Assembly: GCF_010686705.1 (NCBI RefSeq)
Contig: NZ_JAAGWY010000003.1
Location: forward strand, 186,001-250,000
DNA from: Leifsonia tongyongensis
GTDB lineage: Bacteria > Actinomycetota > Actinomycetes > Actinomycetales > Microbacteriaceae
DNA: 64,000 nt
Direction: 5' to 3'
Each line of letters starts with the position of its first letter. The stretch's first letter is position 1. Below the pieces are notes generated by a model that was given only the letters and a program-made list of their open reading frames with translations, made no database searches and had not been told where the DNA came from. The position numbers and the translations under genes were made by a program. Positions 28,954-38,618 of the stretch are shown here, piece by piece.

Positions 28954-29714
28954 GCGCCATCCTGGAGCTGCGCAAAGCCGGGTATGCGTACCGGGGCAGC
29001 GTCACGCCTGCGCTCGAAGACATCTCCTTCGCCGTCGAGCCGGGGCAGAGCGTGGGTCTCGTCGGCGAGTCGGGAGCGGGGAAGACCACGCTCCTGAAGC
29101 TCATGCTGGGCCTGACCGCTCCGACCACAGGTGAAGTGCTGTTCGACGGTGAACGACTCGACCCGAAGGACAGAGCGAGGATGCGCGGCTTCCGGCGCGC
29201 GGTCCAGACGGTCTTCCAGGATCCGTACTCCTCGCTCGATCCCCGCCAGAGCGTCGGCCGCATCGTCGCCGAGCCTCTCCGTTCCCTCGGGATCGCGCGG
29301 GGTGCGGATGCATCCGCACGGGTCGCCGAAGCGCTCGGGTCGGTCGGCCTGGCGCCCGACGCGGCGTCCCGTTATCCGCACGAATTCTCCGGTGGTCAGC
29401 GGCAGCGCATCGCCATCGCCCGTGCGGTCGTCGGGCATCCGCGCCTGCTGCTGGCGGACGAGCCGGTCAGCGCGCTCGACGTGACGACGCGCATCCAGAT
29501 CATCGACCTCCTGGCGGAGCTGGGGCAGACGCGGGGGCTGACCGTCGTGATGGTCTCCCACGACCTGAGTGTCGTCGCCGCGCTCTGCCGGCGGACGGTC
29601 GTGCTCCGCAACGGCCGCATCGTCGAGCAGGGTGAGACAGCGGAGGTGCTGGGCGCGCCCCGCGAGGACTACACCCGCCGCCTGCTGGAGTCGGTTCCCC
29701 GGCTGCCCGCCTAG
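28950..29714 (+). CDS. ABC transporter ATP-binding protein (DppF/OppF-like)
   Basis: A 254-residue ATPase. Walker A is GESGAGKTTLLKLML, the Q-loop TVFQDPYSSLDPRQSV, the signature SGGQRQRIAIARAVVG, Walker B LLLADEPVSALDV and the H-loop VSHDLSVVAAL. The protein pairs with the preceding ATPase as the two different NBDs of the transporter. It also lacks a C-terminal extension (ends RLLESVPRLPA). It is the last gene of the operon and converges on bcp with 22 bp between stops; no obvious hairpin terminator lies there. Confidence 0.92.
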   Translation: MSAILELRKAGYAYRGSVTPALEDISFAVEPGQSVGLVGESGAGKTTLLKLMLGLTAPTTGEVLFDGERLDPKDRARMRGFRRAVQTVFQDPYSSLDPRQSVGRIVAEPLRSLGIARGADASARVAEALGSVGLAPDAASRYPHEFSGGQRQRIAIARAVVGHPRLLLADEPVSALDVTTRIQIIDLLAELGQTRGLTVVMVSHDLSVVAALCRRTVVLRNGRIVEQGETAEVLGAPREDYTRRLLESVPRLPA

Positions 29715-29736
29715 CGCGCGGCGCAGCGGTCGAGCG

Positions 29737-30213
29737 TCAGGCGTCGATTCCGAGCTTCTTGCGCAGGCTCGCGACGTGGCCGGTGGCCTTGACGTTGTAG
29801 AGCGGCAGGCGGATCGAGCCGTCCGGGTTCACGACGAACGTCGAGCGCAGGACTCCGGTGACTGTCTTGCCGTAGAGGGACTTCTCGCCGTAGGCGCCGT
29901 ACGCGTTGTGCACGGTGAGGTCTTCGTCGGAGAGGAGCGGGAAGTTGAGGCCATCGTGCTCCTGGAATTCCTTGTTCTTCGCGGGGGCGTCTTTGGAGAT
30001 GCCGATGACCTGGTAGCCGGCCGATTTCAGCGAGTTGAGATTGTCGCGGAAGTCGCAGGCCTCCGTCGTGCAGCCCGGCGTCATCGCGGCCGGGTAGAAG
30101 TAGACGATCACATTCTCGCCCGCGAAGTCGGCCAGCGACACGTCCTTCGAATCCTGGTCCTTCAGCGTGAATGCGGGTGCGATGTCGCCGGTTTCGAGTC
30201 GTTCAGCAGTCAT
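29737..30213 (-). CDS. bcp: Thioredoxin-dependent peroxiredoxin (Bcp/PrxQ type)
   Basis: A 158-residue peroxiredoxin. The peroxidatic Cys48 lies in PAAMTPGCTTEACDF, with the resolving Cys53 five residues later, the alpha2-type PrxQ pattern. The active-site Thr45 is present and a later Arg lies in GVLRSTFVV. It reduces hydrogen and organic peroxides with thioredoxin. The gene is 9 bp after rsgA, so the order aroA-rsgA-bcp is probably one operon on the minus strand, adjacent to the SigR/RsrA redox stress module (a functional connection by context). Confidence 0.95.
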   Translation of the reverse strand: MTAERLETGDIAPAFTLKDQDSKDVSLADFAGENVIVYFYPAAMTPGCTTEACDFRDNLNSLKSAGYQVIGISKDAPAKNKEFQEHDGLNFPLLSDEDLTVHNAYGAYGEKSLYGKTVTGVLRSTFVVNPDGSIRLPLYNVKATGHVASLRKKLGIDA

Positions 30214-30222
30214 ACCTCAACG

Positions 30223-31284
30223 CTACCGCGAGCCGCTCGGCGTGGAAGCCGCGAACGTGGTCAGGAGGCGCTGGAGCGAGTCGAGTCGTGCGCGGCCGGT
30301 CGGGCCGAGGCGGCCCTCCTCGACGGCTTCCTCGATAGCGCAATCCGGGGCGTCGGGCAGGTGGGTGCAGCCGCGCGGGCAATCCTCTGCGACGGCGGCG
30401 AGGTCGGTGAACGCCTTCAGGATGCTGTCGGTGTTCACGTGCCCCAGGCCGAACGACCGGACCCCCGGTGTGTCGATGACCCAGCCGCGACCCTCCGGCG
30501 TCTCGACGCGCAGCGAGACGGTCGACGACGAGGTGTGTCGTCCGCGGCCCGTCACGGCGTTGACGACGCCGATCGCGCGCTTGGCCCCAGGGACGATCTC
30601 GTTGACGAGCGTGGACTTCCCGACCCCCGAGTGACCCACGACGACCGTGTCGTGGCCGACCAGGGCGGCGCGGATCTCCTCGACGGGGATGGCGTCCTCG
30701 CGGCTCGTGAACACGGGCAGGTCGAGACCGGCGAAGTTCTCGAGGAACTCCGAGGGGTCGGCGAGGTCGATCTTGGTCACACAGAGCATCGGTTCGATGC
30801 CCGCATCGTAGGCGGCGACGAGGTAGCGGTCGACCAGTCGGGTGCGCGGCTCGGGGTTCGCGGCCGCGACGACGATGAGCATCTGGTCGGCGTTCGCCAC
30901 GATGACCCGCTCCACCTCGTCCGTGTCGTCGGCGCTGCGCCGGAGAAGGGTCTTCCGTGGTTCGATGCGCACGATGCGGGCGAGGCTGCCCTCCTCGCCG
31001 GTCGTGTCGCCGACGATGGCGACCCGGTCGCCGGTGACGATCGCCTTGCGGCGCAATTCGCTGGCCCGTGCGGCCGTCAGCTGGCGTTCATCCGCCGTGT
31101 TCTCGTCGAGCATGACCGTGTACCGGCCGCGGTCGACGCCGAGCACGCGAGCGATCCGGGCATCGGAGTGTTCGGGCCTGGTCTTCGTGCGCGGGCGCGA
31201 ACCCTTGCGGTTCGGACGGCTGCGGATGCTCGACTCGTCGAATTCGTCATCCTCGTCGTCGTCCGCGCTCTCCCACCAGGTCAC
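30223..31284 (-). CDS. rsgA: Ribosome small-subunit GTPase RsgA
   Basis: A 353-residue circularly permuted GTPase that assists late 30S maturation. After an acidic and basic N-terminus (WWESADDDEDDEF) comes an OB domain, then G4 (VTKIDLAD), G1 (GHSGVGKSTLVN) and G3 (DTPGVRSFGL). The zinc knuckle is CPRGCTHLPDAPDC. I chose GTG at 31284 (VTWWES). A GTG at 31311 would add 9 residues encoded by a repeat array. The GTGACCTGG at 31284 matches the sequence that overlaps the aroA stop at 31346, so the start was probably displaced by repeat expansion (see findings). Confidence 0.93.
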   Translation of the reverse strand: MTWWESADDDEDDEFDESSIRSRPNRKGSRPRTKTRPEHSDARIARVLGVDRGRYTVMLDENTADERQLTAARASELRRKAIVTGDRVAIVGDTTGEEGSLARIVRIEPRKTLLRRSADDTDEVERVIVANADQMLIVVAAANPEPRTRLVDRYLVAAYDAGIEPMLCVTKIDLADPSEFLENFAGLDLPVFTSREDAIPVEEIRAALVGHDTVVVGHSGVGKSTLVNEIVPGAKRAIGVVNAVTGRGRHTSSSTVSLRVETPEGRGWVIDTPGVRSFGLGHVNTDSILKAFTDLAAVAEDCPRGCTHLPDAPDCAIEEAVEEGRLGPTGRARLDSLQRLLTTFAASTPSGSR

Positions 31285-31346
31285 GGCGCCCACCGGGTCG
31301 GCGCCCACCACGTCGGCGCCCGCCGGGTCGGCGCCCGCCAGGTCAC
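31276..31346 (-). repeat. 15-bp tandem array at the aroA/rsgA junction
   Basis: Three to four units of about 15 bp with core GGGCGCCGACCCGG run between two copies of GTGACCTGG (31346-31338 and 31284-31276, on the minus strand). The first copy overlaps the aroA stop; the second is the proposed rsgA start. Confidence 0.8.
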
Positions 31347-32716
31347 GGGGCGCCTTCCGTCAGCATCGCCTGCCACAGCTGCGTGAACTGGGGGAGCGTC
31401 TTCGCGGTCGTCGCGACGTTCTCGATCTCGACACCGGGAACAGCGAGGCCGATGATCGCGCCCGCTGTGGCCATGCGGTGGTCGTGGTAGCTGCGCCAGA
31501 CGCCGCCGTGGAGAGGTCGTGGCACGATCCGGAGGCCGTCCTCGAGCTCGGTGACGTCGCCGCCCAGCCCGTTGATCTCGGCGGCGAGTGCGGCCAGGCG
31601 GTCCGTCTCATGGTGGCGGATGTGGCCGATGCCGGTGATCTCGCTCGGCCCGTCCGCGAGGGCGGCCAGCGCGACGATGGCCGGGGCGAGTTCTCCGCCC
31701 GTGGTGAGGTCGAGTGCGACTCCGCGGATGCCGCCGGCCGCTGCGCCGTCGCCCGAGACGGTGAGGCGGTCCCCACTGCGTTCGACCGTGGCCCCGAGCA
31801 GTGGAAGGAGGTCGGCGAGATCCGCACCGACCTGCGTCGTCGTGGCCGGCCATCCCGTGATGGTGACGCTTCCACCGGCGACGAGGGCGGCCGCGAGGAA
31901 CGGTGCGGCGTTGGAGAGGTCGGGCTCGATGGCGATGTCGGTCGCCCGGATCGAGCCGGGGGACACCATCCATTCGCCGACCGCGGGCGACGCCACCGTG
32001 ACCCCGCGCGCGGCGAGGGCCGCGATCGTCATCTCGATGTGGGGGAGGCTCGGGAGCCGTTCGCCCTCGTGGACCAGGTGCAGCCCGTCGTCAAAACGCG
32101 GCGCCGACAGCAGCAGGCCCGACACGAACTGACTGGATGCGGACGCGTCGATGGTGATCGAGCCGCCGCCGACCCGCCCCGTGCCGTGAACGGTGAACGG
32201 CAGGCTTCCACGGCCGTCGTCGTTGATGTCGACGCCGACGGCGCGCAACGCCGTGATCATGGTCTTCATCGGGCGACCGCGAGCCGAATCGTCTGCGTCG
32301 AACGTGGTCGGCCCCAGAGCGAGACCGGCCACCGGTGGAACGAACCGCATCACCGTGCCCGCCTGGCCGCAGTCGATCGTCGTGCTGCCGAACAGCTCGT
32401 CGGCCGGGGTGACCAGGAGGTCGGCACCGAACGGACCGGAACCCGGTCGCTCCTCGATGACCGTTCCCAGCGCACGGAGCGCCTGCACCATGTTCTCGCT
32501 GTCGAGGGAATGCAGGGGCGACCGGAGCAGCGATGGTCCGTCGGCGAGTGCCGCCAGGACGAGCTCGCGGTTGGTCAGCGACTTCGAGCCGGGCAGCGCG
32601 ACGGATGCCCGGAGGGGGCCGTCTGCGACCGGCGCGGGCCACGGCACGTCGGGGTTGGCGGACGCCCTGTCGCCGTACGGGTCGAAGTCCGGAGCGGAAT
32701 ATTTCGAGATCAGCAT
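31343..32716 (-). CDS. aroA: 3-phosphoshikimate 1-carboxyvinyltransferase (EPSP synthase)
   Basis: A 457-residue EPSP synthase of the shikimate pathway. It joins phosphoenolpyruvate to shikimate-3-phosphate. Visible motifs are LPGSKSLTNRELVLAALADG (near residue 43), GQAGTVMRFVPPVAGL, the catalytic region IEPDLSNAAPFLAAAL, and YHDHRMATAGA near the C-terminus. It is cytosolic. The ATG at 32716 follows TTGACAACA; a TTG at 32725 is possible. A GATAAT -10 lies at 32733-32728, 11 nt before the ATG. It diverges from sigR, and its stop is GTGA. Confidence 0.95.
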   Translation of the reverse strand: MLISKYSAPDFDPYGDRASANPDVPWPAPVADGPLRASVALPGSKSLTNRELVLAALADGPSLLRSPLHSLDSENMVQALRALGTVIEERPGSGPFGADLLVTPADELFGSTTIDCGQAGTVMRFVPPVAGLALGPTTFDADDSARGRPMKTMITALRAVGVDINDDGRGSLPFTVHGTGRVGGGSITIDASASSQFVSGLLLSAPRFDDGLHLVHEGERLPSLPHIEMTIAALAARGVTVASPAVGEWMVSPGSIRATDIAIEPDLSNAAPFLAAALVAGGSVTITGWPATTTQVGADLADLLPLLGATVERSGDRLTVSGDGAAAGGIRGVALDLTTGGELAPAIVALAALADGPSEITGIGHIRHHETDRLAALAAEINGLGGDVTELEDGLRIVPRPLHGGVWRSYHDHRMATAGAIIGLAVPGVEIENVATTAKTLPQFTQLWQAMLTEGAP

Positions 32717-32727
32717 TGTTGTCAAGA

Positions 32728-32733
32728 TTATCC
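32728..32733 (-). promoter_or_regulatory. -10 box GATAAT of aroA
   Basis: GATAAT on the minus strand ends 11 nt before the aroA ATG (2 nt before the alternative TTG). It is a good match to TATAAT and lies in the 66-bp gap to sigR. A very short leader is expected. Confidence 0.5.
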
Positions 32734-32782
32734 GCGATCGGCCGCGGGAGAGGCGTAGAACCAGAGGAAGGACGGACTGAGC

Positions 32783-33460
32783 ATGACGGCAACCGCTGTT
32801 CTCACAGCTGAGCGTCCCTCGGAACTCGCAGAACGCGCCCTGTTGGCAGAACTAGACTGGCCCGTGATGACCACCGCACCAGAAGATCTCGGATCCCTCT
32901 TCGAAGAGCAGGCACTCCCGTACATGGACCAGTTGTACGCGGCGGCCCTCCGCATGACGCGCAACCCCGCCGACGCTCAGGACCTCGTGCAGGAGACGTT
33001 CGTCAAGGCGTACGCGGCGTTCCGCCAGTTCGAGCAGGGAACGAACCTGAAGGCGTGGCTGTATCGCATCCTCACCAACACCTTCATCAACACGTATCGC
33101 AAGAAGCAGCGCGAGCCGTACCAGGGCACCATCGACGAGCTCGAGGACTGGCAGCTCGGCGGCGCGGAGTCGACGACGGCGTCGACCACGCGCTCGGCTG
33201 AAGCCGAGGCGATCGACCACCTTCCGGACAGCGCCGTCAAGGACGCTCTCCAGGCCATTCCCGAAGACTTCAGGATGGCCGTGTATTTCGCTGACGTCGA
33301 GGGATTCTCCTACCAGGAGATCGCCGACATCATGAAGACCCCCATCGGCACTGTGATGAGCCGCCTCCATCGCGGTCGCCGAATGCTGCGGGAACTGTTG
33401 ACTGACTATGCGCACGAGCGGGGACTCTCGGCCGTGCAGACACCCAGGAGCGCGAAATGA
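32783..33460 (+). CDS. sigR: ECF sigma factor SigR/SigH (thiol-oxidative stress)
   Basis: The longest frame is 225 residues. Region 2 contains [39 protein letters not shown] and [20 protein letters not shown]; region 4 has [20 protein letters not shown] and [14 protein letters not shown]. The RsrA/RshA-controlled SigR/SigH group directs thioredoxin and thiol genes after disulfide stress. The coordinates give the long form; a second start at ATG 32867 ([15 protein letters not shown], 197 residues) fits the family better and has a TAGACT box just upstream. Streptomyces SigR also exists in two lengths. The rsrA ATG overlaps its stop. Confidence 0.94.
   Translation: MTATAVLTAERPSELAERALLAELDWPVMTTAPEDLGSLFEEQALPYMDQLYAAALRMTRNPADAQDLVQETFVKAYAAFRQFEQGTNLKAWLYRILTNTFINTYRKKQREPYQGTIDELEDWQLGGAESTTASTTRSAEAEAIDHLPDSAVKDALQAIPEDFRMAVYFADVEGFSYQEIADIMKTPIGTVMSRLHRGRRMLRELLTDYAHERGLSAVQTPRSAK
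32853..32858 (+). promoter_or_regulatory. Internal -10 box TAGACT for a short SigR isoform
   Basis: TAGACT lies inside the long sigR frame and ends 8 nt before the ATG at 32867 (5 nt before a GTG at 32864). A SigR/SigH-like pair, GGAAC (32821-32825) and GTT (32842-32844), is separated by 16 nt just upstream, which would allow autoregulation. Inference. Confidence 0.4.
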
Positions 33461-33702
33461 CCGACTGCGGCTGCGACAAAGCCAAACAGGACCTCGAGGA
33501 GTACCTGCACAACGAGCTCTGCAACGAAGACGCTGCAGACATCCGCGAGCATCTCGAGCACTGTGCCGACTGCAACCACGAAGCCCACATGGGTGTGGTG
33601 CTGACCGAGGTCGTGCAGCGGGCATGCAAGGAGACCGCGCCGGAGGTCCTCCGGGCCCAGGTGCTGCTGAAGATCCGCGAGCTCCAGGCGCACTCCGTCT
33701 GA
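33457..33702 (+). CDS. rsrA: Zinc-containing anti-sigma factor RsrA
   Basis: An 81-residue ZAS-domain anti-sigma factor. The motif HLEHCADC (Hx3Cx2C, His32/Cys36/Cys39) with the N-terminal Cys (TDCGCDK) binds zinc; oxidation of these thiols forms a disulfide and releases SigR. The ATG at 33457 overlaps the sigR stop (ATGA), so synthesis is coupled. It is soluble and cytosolic. Length and motif match Streptomyces RsrA and mycobacterial RshA. Confidence 0.94.
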   Translation: MTDCGCDKAKQDLEEYLHNELCNEDAADIREHLEHCADCNHEAHMGVVLTEVVQRACKETAPEVLRAQVLLKIRELQAHSV

Positions 33703-33725
33703 GCGCTCGATCGGCGTCAGGCGCC

Positions 33726-34508
33726 TCAGTCGGCCATGACCGAGCTGAGGACGAAGAAGCCTCCCGTGGGGTCGGTGACCTGGCAGAACCGCCCGAACTC
33801 GCTGTCCCACGGTTCGCGCACGACCGCGCCGCCGAGTTCGATGACCCGTGCTGCACTGGCGTCGACATCGTCGACCCCGAAGTACACCAGCCAGCTCGAG
33901 GGCATTCCGGCCGGAAGGACCGCCGCTGCGTCGTAGACGCCGCCGACCGGGCTGTCCGGCGAGGGGCCGAACGTCACATAACGGAAGTCCTCGGTGTCGC
34001 TGAGCACAGCGGGCTGCCAGCCGAATGTGTCCGTGTAGAAGCCGAGCTGGGCGTCGAAATCGCGGGCGTTCAGCTCGTGCCACACGACCGACCCGGCCTC
34101 CTCGGCTAGTTCGTAGCCCCGATGCTCGGCGGCCTGCCAGAGTCCGATGACCGCGCCACCCGGATCGGCGACGACCGCGAGCCTGCCCTGATCACCGACG
34201 GTCATCGTCGGTGCGAAGACCTGGCCGCCGGCGGCGACGACCGACGCCTCGGTCGCCTCGGAGTCCTCGACCAGCAGGTAGGTCATCCACGCGTCCGGTG
34301 CGTCGGAGCCGCCCATCGCACCACCAAGGCCTGCCACGTTGTGTCCGTCCTTGTGGAACGTGATGTAGCCGCCGTACTGCTCGTCGTCCGACACCCGGGG
34401 CTCCCAGCCGAAGAGTGCGGTGTAGAAGTCGCGCGAGGCCGCGACGTCGTTGCTCATGAAGTCCACCCAGCACGGTTCGCCGAGTCGGTGGGTTGTCAGG
34501 ACGGGCAT
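33726..34508 (-). CDS. Two-domain VOC-family protein (CFP30B/Rv0577-like)
   Basis: A 260-residue protein made of two vicinal-oxygen-chelate domains (about residues 10-125 and 140-258). The first has WVDFMSNDVAASRDFYTALF and GRLAVVADPGGAVIGLWQ; the second has WHELNARDFDAQLGFYTDTF and FCQVTDPTGGFFVL. It resembles mycobacterial Rv0577 and other glyoxalase-like proteins; the substrate is not known. It is a single gene converging on rsrA, with 23 bp between stops. Metal ligands are not clear enough to assign glyoxalase I activity. Confidence 0.88.
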   Translation of the reverse strand: MPVLTTHRLGEPCWVDFMSNDVAASRDFYTALFGWEPRVSDDEQYGGYITFHKDGHNVAGLGGAMGGSDAPDAWMTYLLVEDSEATEASVVAAGGQVFAPTMTVGDQGRLAVVADPGGAVIGLWQAAEHRGYELAEEAGSVVWHELNARDFDAQLGFYTDTFGWQPAVLSDTEDFRYVTFGPSPDSPVGGVYDAAAVLPAGMPSSWLVYFGVDDVDASAARVIELGGAVVREPWDSEFGRFCQVTDPTGGFFVLSSVMAD

Positions 34509-34609
34509 GTCGTCTCCCTACCGCCGGGTCGACCCGGCCACGCGATGGCACCGATCGGATGCCCTCCGCCAGCCTATGACCGACCGCCCACGTGAGGAAG
34601 GGCCGCACG

Positions 34610-34644
34610 CGACAGGCCCCGGACGTGCTGTCCGGGGCCTGTCG
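34610..34644 (-). terminator. Hairpin terminator after kgd
   Basis: A perfect 15-bp stem (CGACAGGCCCCGGAC with its complement) has a 5-nt loop and lies 18 bp past the kgd stop. No U-tract follows. Confidence 0.8.
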
Positions 34645-34662
34645 TCTGTCGTGCCGGGCCTG

Positions 34663-37600
34663 CTACTGGAGCGTGAGGGCCCGCTGGATGAGCTGCGCCT
34701 GCTCCTGCGCGTGACGCTTCGCCGACCCTGCGGCCGGTGAAGCCGACGGTGCGCGGGAGATCACGCCGAGGGGACGGGAACCGAGCTTCGACGTCTCCAG
34801 GATCATGTACGGCCAGGCGCCCTGGTTCTCGGGCTCGTCCTGCACCCACACCAGTTCGGCGTTCGGGTAGGAGTTGACGACCTGCTTGAGCTGGGTCGCC
34901 GGCAGGGGATAGTACTGCTCGACGCGGACGAGGGCGATCTCCGGGTTCGGGTTCTTCTCGAGCTCGTTCAGCAGGTCGTAGTAGAGCTTGCCCGCCATGA
35001 GGAGGACACGGCGTACCGCACCGCGGTCGGTGATCCGTGCGTCGTCGATCACCGGCTCGAACTTGCCCGAGGTGAAGTCGGGCACATCGCTCGATGCACC
35101 GCGGAGGCGGAGCATCGCCTTCGGGGTGAAGACGACGAGCGGCTTGCGCGGCCGGGCGTACGCCTGGCGACGAAGCAGATGGAAGTATGACGCCGGGGTC
35201 GACGGACGTGCGACGGTCATGTTGTTCTCCGCGCACAGCTGGAGGTACCGCTCGATCCTCGCGGAGGAGTGGTCAGGGCCCTGGCCTTCGTAACCGTGTG
35301 GGAGCAGCAGCACCAGCGACGAGCGCTGGCCCCACTTCTGCTCGGCCGATGACACGAACTCGTCGATGATCGTCTGTGCGCCGTTCGCGAAGTCACCGAA
35401 CTGCGCTTCCCACAGCACCAGTGCATCCGGTCGCTCGACCGAGTAGCCGTACTCGAAGCCCATGGCTGCGTACTCGCTCAGCAGCGAGTCGTAGATCCAG
35501 AACTTGGCCTGGTTGTCGCTGAGGTTCGCGAGCGGCAGCCACTCCTGGCCGTTCTTGCGGTCGTGGAGCACGGCGTGACGCGACACGAATGTGCCGCGAC
35601 GGGTGTCCTGGCCCGCCATGCGCACGGGCGTGCCTTCCAGCAGCAGTGAGCCGAGCGCAAGAAGCTCGCCGAAGCCCCAGTCGATTCCGCCGTTGCGGCT
35701 CATGTCGAGGCGCTTGGTCAGCAGCTGCTGCAGCTTCGGGTGCACCGTGAAGCCCTCGGGCGGGTTGTTGAACGCGTCACCGATGAGTCGGATGACCGCG
35801 TCGCTCACCCCCGTGGTCTCCGGTTCGCCCGCGCCGTCCTCGTGCTGCTGGGCTGCCGGCCGTTCGAGGTCGGCGACCGCTTTCGCATCCGCCGTGATGA
35901 CCGGCATCGAGTTGGTCTGGGCCGCGTGCGTCTCCATGAAGGCGCGCTCGAGGCGCTCCTGGAAGTCGCGGTGCGCCTGCTCGAACTCGTCCTGCGTGAT
36001 GTCGCCGCGTCCGACCAGGGCCTCCGTGTAGAGCTTGCGGACGCTGCGCTTGGCCTCGATGAGGTTGTACATCAGCGGCTGCGTCATCGACGGGTCGTCG
36101 CCCTCGTTGTGTCCGCGGCGGCGGTAGCTGACCAGGTCGATGACCACGTCGCGCTTGAACTCCTGGCGGTACTCGAACGCCAGCTGCGCGACGCGCACGA
36201 CGGCCTCGGGGTCGTCGCCGTTGACGTGGAAGATCGGCGCCTGGATCGTCTTCGCGACATCCGTCGAATACACCGACGAACGCGCCTCGGACGGGGAGGT
36301 GGTGAACCCGACCTGGTTGTTGATGTTGACGTGGATGGTGCCGCCCGTGCGGTAGGCGCGCAGCTGCGACAGCTGGAGCGTCTCCATCACGATGCCCTGG
36401 CCGGCCATCGCGGCATCGCCGTGGATCAGGATCGGCAGCGTCAGGAAGGTGCCCGCGGGGCGCCGGTCCTGCTTCGCGCGGACGATGCCCTCGAGCACAC
36501 CGTCGACCGCTTCGAGGTGGGACGGGTTCGCAGCGAGGTAGACCGGAATCTCCTCGCCGTTCGCGCCCTTGAACGTACCCTCGGTCCCGAGGTGGTACTT
36601 CACGTCGCCGGAGCCCTGCACGGTGCGCGGGTCCTGGGTGCCCTCGAACTCGCGGAAGATCTGGCCGTACGTCTTGCCCGCGATGTTCGTCAGGACGTTG
36701 AGCCGACCGCGGTGCGCCATACCGATCGCGACCTCGTCGAGACCTTCCTCCGCCGCACCCTGGAGGATGGTGTCGAGGGCCGCGATCGTGGACTCGCCAC
36801 CCTCGAGGCTGAAGCGCTTCTGGCCGACGTACTTGGTCTGCAGGAACGTCTCGAAGGCCTCGGCCTCGTTCAGCTTGCCGAGGATGCGCAGCTGCTCGTC
36901 GTGGTCGAGACTCTCGTACTTGCGCTCGACCTTCTCCTGGATCCACCGGCGCTGTGCCGGGTCCTGGATGTGCATGTACTCGATGCCGATCGTGCGGCAG
37001 TAGGAGTCGCGCAGGACGCCGAGGATGTCGCGGAGCAGCATCTGGCGCTTGTCGCCGCCGAACTGCCCGGTGACGAACTCGCGGTCGAGGTCCCAGAACG
37101 TCAGGCCGTGGCTCGCGATGTCGAGGTCGGGATGCGAACGCTGGACGTACTCGAGCGGGTCGATGTCGGCCATGAGGTGCCCGCGTACGCGGAACGCGTT
37201 GATCAGCTCCTGTACGCGCGCCGTCTTGTCGACGGCGCTCGCCAGGTCGACGCTGATGTCGGGTGCCCAGTGGATCGGGTCGTACGGGATGCGCAGCGCC
37301 GCGAAGATGTCTTCGTAGAAGTTGCGCTTGCCGATCAGCATCTCGTGCACGATCTTGAGGAACTCGCCCGAACCTGCGCCCTGGATGACCCGGTGGTCGT
37401 AGGTGCTCGTCAGCGTGATCGTCTTGCCGATCGCGAGCTCGGTGAGTGTGTGCTCGCTCGCGCCCTGGAACTCGGCAGGGTACTCGAGCGCTCCGGCTCC
37501 GATGATCGCCCCCTGGCCCTTCATCAGGCGGGGGACCGAGTGCACGGTGCCGATGCCGCCCGGGTTCGTGAGCGAGATCGTCGTGCCGGCGAAGTCCGTC

Positions 37601-38541
37601 GCGGTCAGCTTGTTGGTGCGGGCTCGCGTGACCAGGTCTTCGTATGCCGCGAGGTATTCGCCGAAGCCCATCGTGTCCGCGCGCTTGATGCTGGGCACGA
37701 GGAGGGCGCGGGTGCCGTCCGGTTTGGGCAGGTCGATCGCGATGCCCAGGTTGACGTGTGCGGGTGCGACGACCGACGGCTTGCCGTCGACCTCGTCGTA
37801 GTAGACGTTCTGGCTCGGGAACTCCTTGAGCGCCTGGATCAGTGCCCAGCCGATCAGGTGCGTGAACGACACCTTGCCGCCGCGTGCCCGGCGCATGTGG
37901 TTGTTGATGACGATGCGGTTGTCGATGAGGAGCTTCGCCGGGATCGTGCGGACGCTGGTGGCCGTCGGTACCGACAGGCTCGCATCCATGTTCGTCGCCA
38001 GCGCCTTGGAGAGGCCGCGCAGCGGCGTCACAACGTCTTGCGGGGCGACCTCTTCTTCTTTCGCGGCGGTGTCGATGACCGGCTGGGGGGCGGTGACGGG
38101 TGCATCGGCCGGGACCGGCTGGGGCTTCGGTGCGATCGACGTCGTGCGTGCGACAGGCTGGGCGCCGATCACCGGGATCGGTGCCGTCACCGGACGTGGC
38201 TCGACGGGGGGTGCGGCGGTCTCGGGTGCGATCGGCGTCGACGGCTCAGCCGGTGCGGGCGGATTCGGCTCGGTCGGTGCCGGGATCGTCGGTTCCGCCG
38301 GGGTCGGCACGGTCGGTTCGCTCGGTGTCGGCGCAATCGGCTCCGTGGAGGTGGCCGGCGCCGACGCGCTGTCGTCTTTCACGGTCGGGTGGTAGGTCTC
38401 CAGGATCGGCCACCACGACTTGTCGACCGAGTTCTTGTCGACGATGAACTGTTCGTAGAGTTCGTCCACGAGCCACTCGTTGGCTCCGAATTCGCCCGAG
38501 GATCCGTCGTCGGTTCCCACTCCGGTCAATTGGCTCGACAC
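34663..38541 (-). CDS. kgd: Multifunctional 2-oxoglutarate decarboxylase/dehydrogenase E1-E2 (Kgd/OdhA/SucA)
   Basis: A 1,292-residue protein. The order is a short N-terminal segment ([20 protein letters not shown]), a Pro/Thr/Glu-rich linker of ~110 residues, an E2-like succinyltransferase domain ending [18 protein letters not shown], and a C-terminal ThDP-dependent E1 ([10 protein letters not shown], then the pyrimidine-domain [20 protein letters not shown]). It decarboxylates 2-oxoglutarate in the TCA cycle; in actinobacteria E1 and E2 are fused and the protein is controlled by the FHA protein GarA/OdhI. The GTG at 38541 (VSSQLTG) is chosen; longer frames run into the divergent guaB1 start. 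Confidence 0.95.
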   Translation of the reverse strand: MSSQLTGVGTDDGSSGEFGANEWLVDELYEQFIVDKNSVDKSWWPILETYHPTVKDDSASAPATSTEPIAPTPSEPTVPTPAEPTIPAPTEPNPPAPAEPSTPIAPETAAPPVEPRPVTAPIPVIGAQPVARTTSIAPKPQPVPADAPVTAPQPVIDTAAKEEEVAPQDVVTPLRGLSKALATNMDASLSVPTATSVRTIPAKLLIDNRIVINNHMRRARGGKVSFTHLIGWALIQALKEFPSQNVYYDEVDGKPSVVAPAHVNLGIAIDLPKPDGTRALLVPSIKRADTMGFGEYLAAYEDLVTRARTNKLTATDFAGTTISLTNPGGIGTVHSVPRLMKGQGAIIGAGALEYPAEFQGASEHTLTELAIGKTITLTSTYDHRVIQGAGSGEFLKIVHEMLIGKRNFYEDIFAALRIPYDPIHWAPDISVDLASAVDKTARVQELINAFRVRGHLMADIDPLEYVQRSHPDLDIASHGLTFWDLDREFVTGQFGGDKRQMLLRDILGVLRDSYCRTIGIEYMHIQDPAQRRWIQEKVERKYESLDHDEQLRILGKLNEAEAFETFLQTKYVGQKRFSLEGGESTIAALDTILQGAAEEGLDEVAIGMAHRGRLNVLTNIAGKTYGQIFREFEGTQDPRTVQGSGDVKYHLGTEGTFKGANGEEIPVYLAANPSHLEAVDGVLEGIVRAKQDRRPAGTFLTLPILIHGDAAMAGQGIVMETLQLSQLRAYRTGGTIHVNINNQVGFTTSPSEARSSVYSTDVAKTIQAPIFHVNGDDPEAVVRVAQLAFEYRQEFKRDVVIDLVSYRRRGHNEGDDPSMTQPLMYNLIEAKRSVRKLYTEALVGRGDITQDEFEQAHRDFQERLERAFMETHAAQTNSMPVITADAKAVADLERPAAQQHEDGAGEPETTGVSDAVIRLIGDAFNNPPEGFTVHPKLQQLLTKRLDMSRNGGIDWGFGELLALGSLLLEGTPVRMAGQDTRRGTFVSRHAVLHDRKNGQEWLPLANLSDNQAKFWIYDSLLSEYAAMGFEYGYSVERPDALVLWEAQFGDFANGAQTIIDEFVSSAEQKWGQRSSLVLLLPHGYEGQGPDHSSARIERYLQLCAENNMTVARPSTPASYFHLLRRQAYARPRKPLVVFTPKAMLRLRGASSDVPDFTSGKFEPVIDDARITDRGAVRRVLLMAGKLYYDLLNELEKNPNPEIALVRVEQYYPLPATQLKQVVNSYPNAELVWVQDEPENQGAWPYMILETSKLGSRPLGVISRAPSASPAAGSAKRHAQEQAQLIQRALTLQ

Positions 38542-38581
38542 AGCCGATCGCCCACTCTCTCCATTGATTTCGCATTCGATC

Positions 38582-38600
38582 GGGTGGCTCGTGGCCACCC
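38582..38600. repeat. Hairpin in the kgd leader region
   Basis: The arms GGGTGGC and GCCACCC (7 bp) have a 5-nt loop; on the plus strand TTTT follows. On the kgd transcript it lies about 40 nt before the start. It could affect kgd expression or stop plus-strand antisense transcripts. Confidence 0.45.
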
Positions 38601-38618
38601 TTTTCTGTCCAGTGCTCA

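Noticed and set aside
29569-31386. A 605-codon plus-strand frame across bcp and rsgA
   Set aside because: Bcp and RsgA motifs on the minus strand are complete; this is a shadow frame.
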